NCBI GenBank assembly: GCA_029783825.1
Contig: JAREIK010011433.1
Span: 1-64,000, forward strand
Direction of reading: 5' to 3'
Source of the DNA: Sapria himalayana
Lineage: Eukaryota > Streptophyta > Magnoliopsida > Malpighiales > Rafflesiaceae
Length of the DNA: 64,000 nucleotides
Positions 46,961-60,157 of the stretch are shown here, piece after piece; within the stretch, counting starts at the first letter, position 1; every line of letters starts with the position of its first letter. A model generated the notes under the pieces. It searched no databases. It saw only the letters and a list, made by a program, of their open reading frames with translations, and was not told the origin of the DNA. A program made the position numbers and the translations under genes.

Positions 46961-47614
46961 ATGAGTGCCAAGGATTGCGGGCACCATGAGCCCGATTGCA
47001 GGCATCATGAGCACGATTGCAGGAAGCTCTGCCGCCGCATATTTGTTGGGTTGATGATATTCGCCATCATCGTGCTATTCATTGTGCTCATCATCTGGGC
47101 TATTCTCCGTCCATCCAAGCCCACTTTCACCCTCCAAGATGCCACCGTTTACACATTCAATTCCTCTGTGCCTAACTTTCTCACGATCAGCTTGCAGGTT
47201 ACCCTTTCGTCGAGCAACCGCAACCACAATATTGGGATTTACTACGATAGGCTCGACGTCAAAGCGACGTATCGCAACCAGCTGGTCTCTTTCAGCACGT
47301 CGATTCCTCCTAGCTACCAGGACCACCGTCAAGATGAGATCTGGTCTCCGCTGATCTATGGCACAACCGTGCCTGTTTCTCCTTATAATTATGCTGAACT
47401 GGGCATAGAACAGGCTTCGGGATCGGTTTTCCTGGTGATCAAAGGCGATGGCCGCATCAGGTTCAGGGTTGGATCCTTTATTTCTGGTGGATATCATTTG
47501 GATGTCACTTGTCCAGCTTATATTCGGGTTGGGGGTGAAAGTGCAGCACCGATTCCCGACAGCCACAACGTGATGAAGTATCAGTTGATGCAGAGGTGTA
47601 GCGTGAGCGTGTGA
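46961..47614 (+). CDS. NDR1/HIN1-like (NHL) LEA_2-domain membrane protein, right copy
   Basis: The 217-residue product is the same, residue for residue, as that of 28088-28741. The overlapping alternative frames also translate identically, so the two coding sequences must be identical or nearly so at DNA level. The membrane anchor (27-49), NHL motifs and absence of introns are as described for the left copy. The gene points toward the window end, away from the palindrome centre. Its likely polyadenylation region is the AATAAA-rich stretch at about 47908-47930. No sign of independent decay in either copy. Confidence 0.92.
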   Translation: MSAKDCGHHEPDCRHHEHDCRKLCRRIFVGLMIFAIIVLFIVLIIWAILRPSKPTFTLQDATVYTFNSSVPNFLTISLQVTLSSSNRNHNIGIYYDRLDVKATYRNQLVSFSTSIPPSYQDHRQDEIWSPLIYGTTVPVSPYNYAELGIEQASGSVFLVIKGDGRIRFRVGSFISGGYHLDVTCPAYIRVGGESAAPIPDSHNVMKYQLMQRCSVSV

Positions 47615-48299
47615 ACTGTGATGGGTGAACGATTGTGGAGGATGGAAAAGACCGACTGATAACCAGTATCTTTGGTAGTTTTCCTTCTTCTTTTGCTGTT
47701 ATTGCGTGCGTATGGTTTTCTGGTGGATTGGGTGAATCGTGCATTGAGCTTGTCTGTGGAGTGCTTGTAGTATCGCCCATGCTATCTAATCTGGTCGAGC
47801 ATTTGACTAATACCATCTTCATGAAAAGAAAAAATCAATCGTGGAAACGCTGTGTAAGAGTTTACTCAACTTGTTTGCCACTAGCAAAAAACTGATATCT
47901 TTGAACGCCAATAAAAACAAAAAATAAAAAAAAATATCTTTTAAATTTTTATTTGTTGGTTTTGTATCTTGAATGATTCTTTTATCAAACAAGAAACCAT
48001 GCTTATTATTCCACAATTGAAGCAGAGAGGTGGTCAACAATAAGAAACAATGCTCCACCCCGAGAAACCATGCTCAATTTTATTATTAAAAAAATATCTT
48101 AATCTCATTCCCATCTCTATATTACTTCCTCAACTCAAAATTTAAATCTCATTAGTTATCAATATGTGTGTGTGTAAAATATGAAAATTTAAATAATCTT
48201 TTTGATGATCGTGATGGCGATCAGGCGATGTATATAATACCTGTAATGAATAAAAAAGTGAGAGCGAGTACGGATAACATTTGGGAAATCACATGATCT
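47615..48299. other. 3' region of the right NHL copy
   Basis: 3' UTR and noncoding DNA. The open piece 47635-47895 starts right after the NHL stop and has no domain. The mirror is 27401-28087. Confidence 0.45.
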
Positions 48300-48590
48300 A
48301 TAATTATCTTATTTATTAACTTATTAGAAAATTGTTAAAAAATGGGATACACACTATAAAACATTAGAAGGTCATATCTTTTTATTAAATTATCTTATAA
48401 AAATTATTATAAGAATTATCTTATTAACTTATAGAAAATTATTAACTTATTAGAAGGTCCTATCTTATTTACTAATGGGATACACACTATAAAAAATTGT
48501 TAAAACATTAGAAAATTATCTTATTTATGAACTTGTGAGTTTTGAATTTTTTTTTTTTAAGAATAAGAATCACATTAGAAGGTCCTATCT
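48300..48590. repeat. Shuffled short repeats, right copy
   Basis: Mirror of 27110-27400: AATGGGATACACACTA twice and ATTAGAAGGTCCTAT twice. Confidence 0.6.
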
Positions 48591-48864
48591 TTGTTAAAAA
48601 AACATAATTCAAATATTCAATGCAATACAATACTATTTTATAATTAATATGTACCATCCTAGTTAGTAAAATGAGTTTAAATTTTTTTTTTGAATCTCAA
48701 CATCCAAAATGTGGCAAGGGATAAAAAAAATGTTAACTATAGCTGTGCATGATCTAGTGTCAAAATGCATAATTAATATTTAATGAAGTGTAAATATATG
48801 ACATGCTTATATGAGAGCATATAATTAATCAAGAATAGGAGACTAGGTGTGATATTCCATTAGT

Positions 48865-50170
48865 AAGGCATGAAGCAAACATTAGTAGTTCACCTATTGG
48901 CGTTGTAATTCAATATGATACCAATTAATGAATTGCATAGTTTTCCTATGTACCACAAATGGTTTATAATTCTTTATGGTTATTACTATTCATTTAAAGA
49001 AGATTAGATGAAACACTAAGATGAGGGTGGATTTTGGACTATTCAAATAGAATTTACATTGGCATGCATAGATGACGTAGCTCGGCTACGAAGAATAATA
49101 AAATAAAACAAAAAGAATGCAAATAAAGAAATTGAATGAAATTCTCAAGTTTTCAATAATAATCAAGTGTCCCCAAAAACAATAACATAAGGTGCTATTT
49201 ATAAGCACAAATAAAATCCTAATAGATAAATCCAAACGGATAAATCCAAATATCTTAATAGATAAATCCAAAAGCACTAAAGGATAAATCCAAAAATAAA
49301 ATTAAATAAAAATTAATAGTAATAAAATTCATCATTGGACTTGGGCTTCCTCTCTCGTTTAGGCCCATATAAGGGCCTACTCCATGCCCCATCAATAGGA
49401 TTTAGCCTTTATGCACTTGTTCTAATATAACAACAAACAAGAAAATAAATACACACATCTAGGTAAATACCCAAATAGTTAATACACTAACATATCCAAA
49501 CCATAATAGGGAAGAAAAAATGGCCAGCCATATTCAATTTCTAACATAATTAATTTACAATACACTTGCCCTATAACCAAGCTATAATAATCAAAGTTTG
49601 AATACAAATATTCTCTAAAATTTAACTCATGAGACTATCTTGCTTCATTAGTAGTTCATCTATTGGCGTTGTAATTCAATATGATACCAATTGAATGAAC
49701 GGCATAGTTTTTCTATGTGCCACAAATAGTTTATACTTCTTTATGGTTATAACTATTCATTCAAATGAGATTGGACAAAACACTAGTTGAGGGTGGATTT
49801 TGGGCTATTCAAACAAAATTTACATTGGCATGCACATGCTTTAGCCTTTATGCATTTGTTCTCATATAAAAACAAACAAGAAAATAAACACACACGTCGA
49901 GGTAAATACCCAAATAATTAATACATTAACATATCCATACCATAATAGGAGAGAAAACATGATGAGACAAACAATTTCTAACATAAGAAAACAACAATAC
50001 ACTTGTCCTAGAACCAAGCTATAATAATCAAAAGGGTGAATACAAAGATGCTCTAAAGTTTAACTCACAAGACTATCTTGCTTCATTAGCTTGATTGGCC
50101 AATTATTCACATTTGATGTTTATATGATTCTATGATTGGCATGCACAAGCTTTGACCTTTATTGCATACT
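48865..50170 (-). repeat. Tandem repeat with about 430-bp unit, right copy
   Basis: Mirror of 25535-26835, with the same three partial units in reverse order and the same LTR insertion. Confidence 0.85.
49073..49394 (-). mobile_element. Solo LTR, right copy
   Basis: TGACGTAG to CCCCATCA on the plus strand, the reverse of 26307-26629. One base shorter than the left copy. Confidence 0.7.
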
Positions 50171-51015
50171 CATGAGATATATATATTTATGCTAATATGA
50201 TTGTACCAAAATTTTTATTAATAGTAAATTACTATAATTTTCACACAATCATAGTAAATATTATGTCCTTAAATTGACAAAATATTTACACAATTATAAA
50301 ATATCCCAACATCCAACTAACAATAATTGAATAATATATTGTTGTATATAATTTATCTTGATAAACTATTTGTATAACCAAAATATATTTCTGTTTTAAT
50401 AATTTTATGTAAGTGCAGTAAAGAAAATATTAAGAGGTTGGGAATGGAGTAATAGCATAATAATGGAGGCCCCGCTGTCCGGTTAGCAGATAGAAGAATT
50501 TTTGGAGTAGAATCCGGCCCATCCAAGTGATCTAACCCGCTCCAGTTAATTAAACCGAGAAACTATATTAATATAAATTATTTTTATTTTGTTTTTTTGG
50601 TTGCAGTATTTTGGTGTGGAACTGTTAATTTTTATTTTTCTCATCTCTACACGATTTTCATCGCGACTGCTTCTGCTCATAAAATTGTAAAAACTTTTTG
50701 ATTTGGTTATAATATGTAAATGCATAAGCATTTTTCTAGTGAATGTAGCTAGTCGTGTTGAACGACTAGTGAATCATGATATTTTGTGATTTTTTGTTGT
50801 GGGTTTGATTCTATCGTGGTTGTGTTGGATTGTGGGTGTGGATATAAAGATATCATTTGCTGTTCTTTGTTGATCTCTTCTTCTAAATCTCTAAAAATTA
50901 TAATTGTGGAAGCAAAATTACCAAACAGATATAAATATACTTGAAAGTTGAAAACACTTTTAAAATTGGGTTTCAATTTTGGATTCGGAGTTCTTGAAAT
51001 TTTTTGAGCAATACT
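50171..51015. other. Right-arm copy of 24684-25534
   Basis: Noncoding. The minus-strand open piece 50749-51069 extends into the LTR-like block and has no family motif. Its longer reading than in the left arm is due to small indels. Confidence 0.4.
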
Positions 51016-51804
51016 GTTAAAGTATGAGTATATCATGAATACAACATGAGCATAATACGAACACAACATGAGTATATTATATAACCAAAATGAACAATCT
51101 TTATTTCTCGAACATTATATAAATTACTCACAAATATTACATGAATCTCACAAGAAGTTGACACAAATACCGCACAAATTCAACAACCCTCATAAATAGA
51201 AGAATAAGAGAGTAATTACACCTCTAAATATTATAGAGACTTAGAGATTCATATGAGAAGAAGTTTAAACAAAAATGATTTGGTTCCCATTTTATCACTC
51301 CCATGCACACATAGAAAGATGTTAATGCACAAATGAGATGTATTTTATTTTCATGTACATATCAATTCACACAAAAATGGTAAACATTCTTGTTTCATGC
51401 TTTTTTCACGAACACACTCAAAATGACATAATATGGGACAAATTTTTATTTCATGCACAATTTCTTGAAATGAAACCAAGATGAAATGGATTCCCATTTT
51501 TGGGAGAAAAATCATTTTCATAAATAGTCACTATGCGTGACTTTTCCATGTGGTGGGTACAACTTTCCCCTTTTTATTTTGTTATGGCATGAGTTTATTC
51601 TCTCATTTCCTTTGTTTTATCTATTTTTATAAAAGAAAATGAATGTTTTAATTTTTTTTGAAGCACACATTTTAAATGAGAGCACATACTCTCATTTAAA
51701 AAATTAAAACAAAATAACACACATAAACCAAACAAATCAAAAAGAAAATCATACAAAAATAAAAATACATATTTTAGTCTGCCCAAAACTAGACATATCT
51801 AACA
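51016..51804 (-). mobile_element. LTR-like sequence, right copy
   Basis: TGTTA at 51016 to TAACA at 51804, the reverse of 23894-24683. Confidence 0.5.
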
Positions 51805-52549
51805 ATCTTTCTTTATGCCCTATTGGGGTAGTCTGAGACATATTCTTGGTTTGGGTTTAGTGATTGTAAATCATATAAAATTCCTTAGTCTACAAAATTA
51901 TTTCTTGTTTCTCATACAAGAATAAGTTTTCCAGAAATTACAGCATCCCGAGTCCACCTATTCATTCAAGCCATCCGAAGTACTTTGATCAAATAAATCT
52001 ATAGGGATAATAGTAAATGTGTCAACTTTCACTTCTAGCTCATAAACTAGAAGAAATTTTCATATGATGGATAAAATAGTAAGGAATATCTTGGAAGAGC
52101 GGCCATGTTTTGAACAAATTTCACTAGTAGAGTAAACTACTATCAATTTAAGTAAGATAATACCAAATTTCTTGGAAGAGAGAGAATATGGTAATGATCT
52201 ACTCCAATAAAGACTTGATAGAGTAGAGTTGATGATGGATAACATACAACTTCTCTCACATATAATATAGTTTATTCTGACACAAAAAAAATGCTAAATT
52301 TTATGCTCAACCACAACCTAACCCAATGAGTATCAATAAAGTGGATTACTCTAATAGGATTTCTTTTATTCTCATTGAAATTAAAATCATCATAACATTA
52401 GGTGTGAGAAACAATTGGAGGCCCCAATAACAAAACGACTAACTAGGGCTAAAAATAAAAGTTTGTGTGATAGAAAAATTGCAAGAAATTAATGGAATTT
52501 ACTAACTACAAATGTGTTGAAAGAGAATAAAATGGTCCCTTTACCTTCC
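51805..52549. other. Right-arm copy of 23151-23893
   Basis: Probable degraded retrotransposon DNA between the LTR-like block and the gypsy gag remnant. No motif readable. Confidence 0.35.
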
Positions 52550-54390
52550 AATACATCTCACCTAAGAAGAAAATGGAGACAAGTACCATGGAGAAAGTCG
52601 AACTACTCAAGCAGGTTAAAATAAATATTTTGTTATATGACATGATCGAGCAAGTGCTACCATGCATGAAGTTCCTTAAATATTCATGCATAGTGAGGAA
52701 TGAAATGAATGTGGACAAGAAATTTTTGAAAAAGTATTTAAATACTATTATTGAATACAATGCCCCCCATTAAATAATATGGTATGAATTATCAAACAAG
52801 GTTAACATCAATGGAATTTATTTGCAAAAGGCATTGCTAGACTAGCTAGTTGCCCAACACCTAGAGAAACTTGAGTTGGGAGAACTCAAATCCACTTCTA
52901 ATAAATTTTCTTTGGCAAATTGGTTAGTGAAGATTCCAGTGGTAGTTAACAAGGTTGATATTGGAGGAATTTATTATTGAATGAACTTTGTGGTTTCTAA
53001 CTCGAAGCTCATTACAAAAAATATGAACCATTCATCTATTATTTTTGAAAGTCCCTACCTTGTTATGGCCAATCCAATTGCCATGATTGGGTCATGCATG
53101 ACACATTTGGAAACTTGACTCCTAGATTTGTTTTTTTCTATTTTTGAAAATAATTTTGTCAACCATAAGAGGAAGATTTGGAAGAATACTATTTTATCTA
53201 AATTACAAATAGAAAAATATTATAGAAAACTGATGGATAAAAACCCACTAAATTTTTCAAAAAACTAGAGCAAAATGCAAATGCTAGGTTAAATAACCAG
53301 CGACAGCATATTATACATCAACCCTAAAAAAATTTCAAGTTTTATAGATTACTCTAAAGAAGTTGTTTTGCTTAGTTTAACATTTAGATTTTTATGAAAC
53401 TTCACAAATTATTACAAAGAATTTATGGAAGAAAAGATCACTTCATCTAAATATAATTTTCAAACTTTATACATTTTTATAACGTATCATTCAAAAAACT
53501 AGTATTCTTTAAAGAAATTTCATGGAATATTTTGTTGAAGCTAAAAAAGGGAAGAATAAAGAAGATATTTTGAAGAATAATTTAAAACTAATACCAAATT
53601 CATTGAAATATGTGTGTTTAGCGGAGTGTTGCCAATTTTGAGTAGTGTTATCCTCTTAACTCTAAAGTCATCAAAAAAATTCATTGATAAACATAATGAA
53701 GAAATATAAAAAGGAAATTGGATGGTAGATGTTAAATTTAAAAGCAATCATCAAAAGAACTATTTGACACCCATCATATATATTTAGAAGATAATGCAAA
53801 GCCTAATTAGTGATGAAAAAGGAAGCTCAATCCATATACAAAAAATGTGGTAAAAAATAAGTTCTGGATCCTAAATATAATATTGTTTACCAAATGTCAG
53901 ATAAACAAGTAGGGATTAATCTACATAAGTTGTACCAAAAATATTAGTGGTGAAGTTTCAAATAAATATGGATGATGATGTTTTTTTATATGAAGTTAGC
54001 AACAAGGTGGAGGTTATACATTAACTACTAGGGTCGAATTTGATGACTAGGAAAAATCTTTTTTCTCTCTCTTTCATTGATCAAATACTTGAAATAATTT
54101 CATGACCTCCATACCTTCCCTTTCTTGATGAATATTTAGATTATTTTCAAATTGAGATTACCCTTGAGGGCCCAAGATTAAATGTCATATACTTGTCCCA
54201 TTGACACCTATGTTGAACAAAGCATGTTCTTCAACCTATTTAATGCACCAATAACTTCCAAACAGTGTATGCTTAGTATCTTTAACAATATGATGGAGTA
54301 AATGATGAAAATCTTTATGGATGATTTAATATTGTATTGTGTTGCCTATGATGACTTTTATCATACCTAGAGCAAGTTTTAAATAGGTAC
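52550..54390 (+). mobile_element. Decayed Ty3/gypsy retrotransposon, right copy
   Basis: Plus-strand counterpart of 21308-23150. The gag-end piece is at 52573-52773, the protease-region remnants at about 52840-53110 and the FMDD box at 54314-54325. The stops are shared with the left arm, so the element was dead before duplication. Confidence 0.7.
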
Positions 54391-55100
54391 GTCAAAAACA
54401 ACTTAGTACACAATGCATATTCATCTACAGCATTACGTACTTGCATACTACTATACATTTTGTATGCACATCAATATACATGTAGGAGCTCATTGTTTGT
54501 TATGAATATATTAACATTGATCATTTATGTGAATATCATATTATGTAATGTTCAATTACAAATGTTATATTTGTATTTGTTATGCTTTAAAATTCCTTTG
54601 TGTGAATATTTAATATCTAATTAGTATTTGTATGTGTGGTGACATGCTCGAATTATGGATGTTAAAATGGCATGCCATGTTTAAAAATGGCACAATAAAA
54701 TTAATTTGTAATTGTGTGATGCGTGTTTCGATAGTGATAATTATCATGTGATATGTGCCATGTAATTGTGTGATTTTTTATTACTTATCATGATTTTTAA
54801 TTGTGTGATAAATATACACTAATATTACTTATCATGATATTTAAAAGAATTCAAACATAAAACAATTATAAATACTTTGATGTATGATTTTTTAAAAGAA
54901 TCACTACTATAAAATATCTAATAACTTTAATTTTTCATTTTTCCACCCGTAGAATATGTATTAAAAACATTCAACAAATGTTGTACATGTCAATTTTTTT
55001 ATAAAATTCTACTGTTTCTATGATAATTATTTTCCATATTGATAATTTATAAATTATGTATTTTTATGGTGAATGGTTCAAAAATCATTTCACTTTTTCA
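54391..55100. other. Right-arm copy of 20607-21307
   Basis: AT-rich with the same ATCATGATAAGTAAT/TTGTGTGAT short repeats. No gene. Confidence 0.4.
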
Positions 55101-56800
55101 GGTCTATTATAAATGTTATTTTTATACTTGGGTGTATATTGAATGTAGAACATTAACATTGAAAAATAAATTCCTCTTTGAATAATGTTTGCTTTGGGGA
55201 AAAAGTGCAGAAATTGTCTCATTTATTGTTCCTACTTGTTTTCTAGTGCTGAATAATTGAAGTGCCAGAAAATCCTCTCCACATAGACTAGATAATTGCT
55301 TCTATTTTCAGTGGTGATTCATGCATACCGTAAGTTCAATGCATACATTTTTTATTAGATTATTTTTTATGGTTTTATTTTTATTATTTGTAATTATACA
55401 TTTGTTTCTAATAAATAGTAATCATTGTCTAACTAGAGAGTATTTATTTATGCTATAAGAAATATATAGTTGAGGCCTTGAAAAGGTTTGTATGATGAAA
55501 AACATATTGGTTGGCAGCACAATAGTTTCGAGTATCACAATAAGTAATGATTAGAATATAAATTTATATTAATGAGATGTATTATAAGTAGCCATCAAGT
55601 AGATTTATCTATCTCATTGTACAAAACATGACATCGATAGTTATGTGAAAATTATTAGAGATTTATTTATGAAAATTCAAAAGAACACATTGATACCCAA
55701 CATAAATTACAAGTCTATACTTTTTAATGAATTTTTTATGATAAGATAATAGCATTCACAAATAAAGACTATACTAAAAATAATAAACATAGAAAGTGTA
55801 TGTTATAAGATAAAATATTTATCAAAATAAAAAAGTATTATATGATAATTTTTAGAATAATAATATTTTATAATTCATAATATTGAATAATTGGGAGATA
55901 TAATAATTATAAAATATTTATAATAAAGAAACATATATATGTGAAGGTAATAATATCATACTTAATTTTTATTATGAATATTTTAAATAGACAAGTTGGT
56001 ATTAAAAAAAAATGAGATTCACTAAAAAAAATAGATTAAAATATTCAAAGAAGATGGATGCATATCAATTAGATTTGTCAAATGATCATCATATTATTTA
56101 AAAAATTAAAAATTATATGTTCAATTTTTGATGATTTTTTAAATAATTTGGATAATAATATAATTAATGAAATTCATATATTAATATCATATCATTTGTC
56201 AAATGAAATACTCATTGATGATTCAAGATTATTATCTTTTTTTTTATTTCATCCATAATTTTTTCCTGCATATTAATATCATATCATAATTTTTTTTTAT
56301 TTCTTGGATAATAATATAATTAATGAAATACTCATTGAATATAAACTCTCAAAAATATTTTTGATTTTCTTACATAATATTTATATATGTGGACAAGTTT
56401 TAAAATATTTATTTATTTTTTATTTTCAAATTTTATAAGAATTATGCATGTTTTTTTATTATATACTTTATTAATGAGATACATTCATGTTGATGAGATG
56501 AATGCAAATAGTTAATATAAATTTTAACAAGCAATTGAATTATTATATCTATATATGTTTATGTTTTTCTTTGTATATTTTATTATTACGATGGTTTTTG
56601 TCAGTCACAAACTTTTTGACACATCATCAATTTAATTTCTTAATATGAAATTTCTCAATTATTCATAGTTATCTAGTATTCATTAAATGCATATATTGTA
56701 TATGTAGCAATTCTCAGTATATTTTTTTTATTTTAAATTTTTAAATTTCTACATATTATATTTTCATTTACATTCAATAGAAGCACATAGACTATTTATT
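55101..56800 (+). repeat. Diverged dispersed repeat, copy 2 as seen in the right arm
   Basis: Mirror of 18870-20606. In this orientation it is collinear and direct with 9285-10790. Confidence 0.8.
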
Positions 56801-58569
56801 TACTCAATGAATATTGGGGATGGTGCCATATATAAAGGACACATAATTTTTAAATTTTTACAAAATTTTATATTATAGTTATGTTTATTAACATGAAATA
56901 ATTGGCTTCTTAGGCTGTCTTGATCAGTCATGTCAAATTATGTCTGAATTATTTGGTTTGGCATAACACGACAACATAAATATTTTATGTTGTGGTTTGT
57001 GATACATGCGTGTATTTTATTTTTTTGGTGTGTGATAGGGAAAGGTTCATAGGTAAGTGATTTTCATGCATGTATGCTTTTGTGTTTTATTTTTGGTTGT
57101 GCATGTGAAAGTGTTTGAGAGAAATGCATACTGAAAAATACACATGCATTTTCCCCTTTTGGAGGCTTGTTGGACAGAGAAAAGAAACCAATGTATAATG
57201 GAAGAGAAGAAAGTGAGTAATGAGGGGTAAAGTAAAGATGAAAAAAATATGGAGAATTCATTATTACATAAACAACAAAATAAAATACATTAAAAAAAAA
57301 GAAATGTGAATATATATATATAGAGAGAGTGTGTGTGTGTGTGTGGTCATTTGTGTGTGTTCATTAGTTTTGTCAAATAAAGTATGAATTATTTTAGTTT
57401 GGGATAACACAACAATATATATATATATAGAATGTGATCATTTTAATACTTAAATTCTCCAAATTCAACTATGTACATTTTATAAATAGAATGTGATAAT
57501 CTGGGTGTTTATGAAGATATCTATAGTCTTATCACTTATAGGTCCATAAACCATGACAAATGAATTATTTTAGATTTTATTCTAAATAAAATAATAATAA
57601 ATTTTGATATGTTTTATTTGATCGGGAAATATCAATTTGATTGTAATGTGTTGAGTTGCCTGATTGTGATAATACAATTTTATTAAGTCTCGAAATTGTT
57701 AAGCAAAATTTATTCAAGAAGGGGCTCATTCACTAGATATCATAAGTAATTATTATCATAATTTTGTATTTTGTATCAATATTAAATCTCTAAATAATTT
57801 AAAAAATAATTACTTATATTGTCAATATAACTAAAATATTATATAATTTTTTTTGTAAGTTTAATTTTATTATGATTTTCTTTATTTAATAGAATTAATT
57901 GACTAAGAAATATATAGAAATAATTAACATCAGAATCATATTATAATTGACTAAGAAATAATTATCATATCTTTTGGAAATATCAATAAGGTAGGCATTT
58001 CCCAATCAAAAGTTACCAATAGTCATCCTATATAATTAAGTCATCACTTGATAACTTCCAATATTTATTAATAACTTGCAAATACACGATTTTCTTGACG
58101 TGACAAATATTTGTCATCCTCTATATGATTATAAAGTCATAAAATAATTAATTCCCATTCACTAAAAAATTCTTTCATTTCTATTGATATTGGTTGTCGA
58201 TACAAAAATATAATTTTTTAGTTAAATTAATTATAATCATAATTTTATAAAAATTATAATAAATAATAATTAATTCATACATCGAATATATGAAAAATAA
58301 TATTCCATGTAGGTTCATGATTTTGCACTTCTAAAATATTCTCCATCACTTTCACTATCATTCAAAACTTATAGAAATTTTTTATTAAAAAACAATCTAT
58401 TCTGCGAAACTTTATATTTTTATATATGTTTTTTCCAAATGAAAAGATTGGGTAAATATAGTACAAGCTCATATGCTCATCATATTTTTTATAAGTATGA
58501 TGTTAGTAAATAATGGATCAGAGAATTGAAAAAATACACCATCGTGGTTTTCCAAATATAATTTGTTAA
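56801..58569. other. Right-arm copy of about 17101-18869
   Basis: AT-rich noncoding DNA with the GT/GA microsatellite near 57320-57365. This is one of the zones where the arms differ most, mainly by single-base indels in homopolymers. Confidence 0.45.
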
Positions 58570-60157
58570 TTTTAATTCTCACTCTTATACGTGACAATGT
58601 ATTTTTATAATTTTTATTTAATATATTTAGATTTTTATTATGAAAATTTTGATTGTAGAACAAATATTGTAATCCTTAAAAAATATCTTTGTAAAATATA
58701 AAATAAAAATCAAGTAAATTTTTATCACTACACTAATACAGTATAAACACAATAAACCTAGAATACGAAAATATTATAATAAATAATAAATAGTCATGTA
58801 AATTTATACTCACCATAAAATTCTTAGAAAATACTAAGTATAACATTTAATTTTTATTTTTCATCCACTCAAAGAAAGAAATATATGATCATGAACATAA
58901 AAATTCTAGTCTTTATAACAAAAATTCTCCAATCTTTTAAGAATGAATGAAATTAGTCGATTTTGAGACTCACGAAATAAAAATTCATCTTAATCATTGA
59001 CCTCACTTCTAATTATTACCGACTTCAGATTTTTATTTGTAAAATAAGGAATCTATGCATCTTAATTATGATAATTTTAAATTTCATGAATTTTGATAAA
59101 TTTGACTTTTGACTTTTATTTATTGATTCATTCACAGAACATGTATGTTACAACTGTCATTGAATAAATGCTGAATTTTTTGTGAAATTTTTGATTATAA
59201 AATAAATAACACAATCATTGAATAATATCCATTTAAAATATAATCATGTAAATTTTTACTAGTATAATAATATAGTACATACACAAAATAAACTCAAATG
59301 TGAAAATATTATAATAAATAATAAATTATCATGTAAATTAAAATTCAGCATAAGGTTCATGAAAAAGAATAAGTATAATGGTTGTTGTTCACAACAATAT
59401 TTGCCATTTTTTAACCACTCAAAGAAAATAAATATATGCTTTATAAACATACAAGTTGATCCATTTATAAAAAAAATTTATCTAGTTTTCTAAATGGTAT
59501 GAACTTGATGGATTTTAAAATTTATCAAATTAAATTTTATCTTGATCAACAATAATGTTACAATCCTTAAAGTATATATATATAATATAAAATAAAATCA
59601 GATAAATATTTATCATTATAATGAAGTAATACTGACACATAATAAACTAAAAAATAAAAATGTTATAATAAGTAATAAACCGTCATGTAAATTTAAATTC
59701 ATTAAAAATTAATAAAAAAAAAAAAAATAAGTATAATGGTTATCAATATTAACATTTGACTTTTAATTTGTATCCACTCAAAGAAAGAACCATATGATCA
59801 TTATATAAAAATTTTTATTTCTTATTTTTTATAACAAAATTTCTTTAATTCTTTAAAAAATATATGATCATCTATATCACTTTAAATAATAATCAACTCT
59901 TGATGTTTATTTATTGTATGAACTTTGATAAATCTGACTTATAACTTTTTTTTTTCCATGCACTCAAAGAGCAAGTATACTACAACTATTATTGAATATA
60001 TACTAATGTTTCATGAAATATTTAATTATAAAATTAATATTGTAATCATTAAAAAGTATTCATATAAAATAAAATCATATAAATTTTTACCATTTTTAAA
60101 AAATAATATAGACACAATAAACTCAAAAGTATGAAAATATTATAATAAATAATAAAA

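Noticed and set aside
52573..52773. Small independent gene of 66 codons
   Set aside because: It matches the end of gypsy gag and is followed by degraded protease and RT remnants, so it is a transposon fragment.
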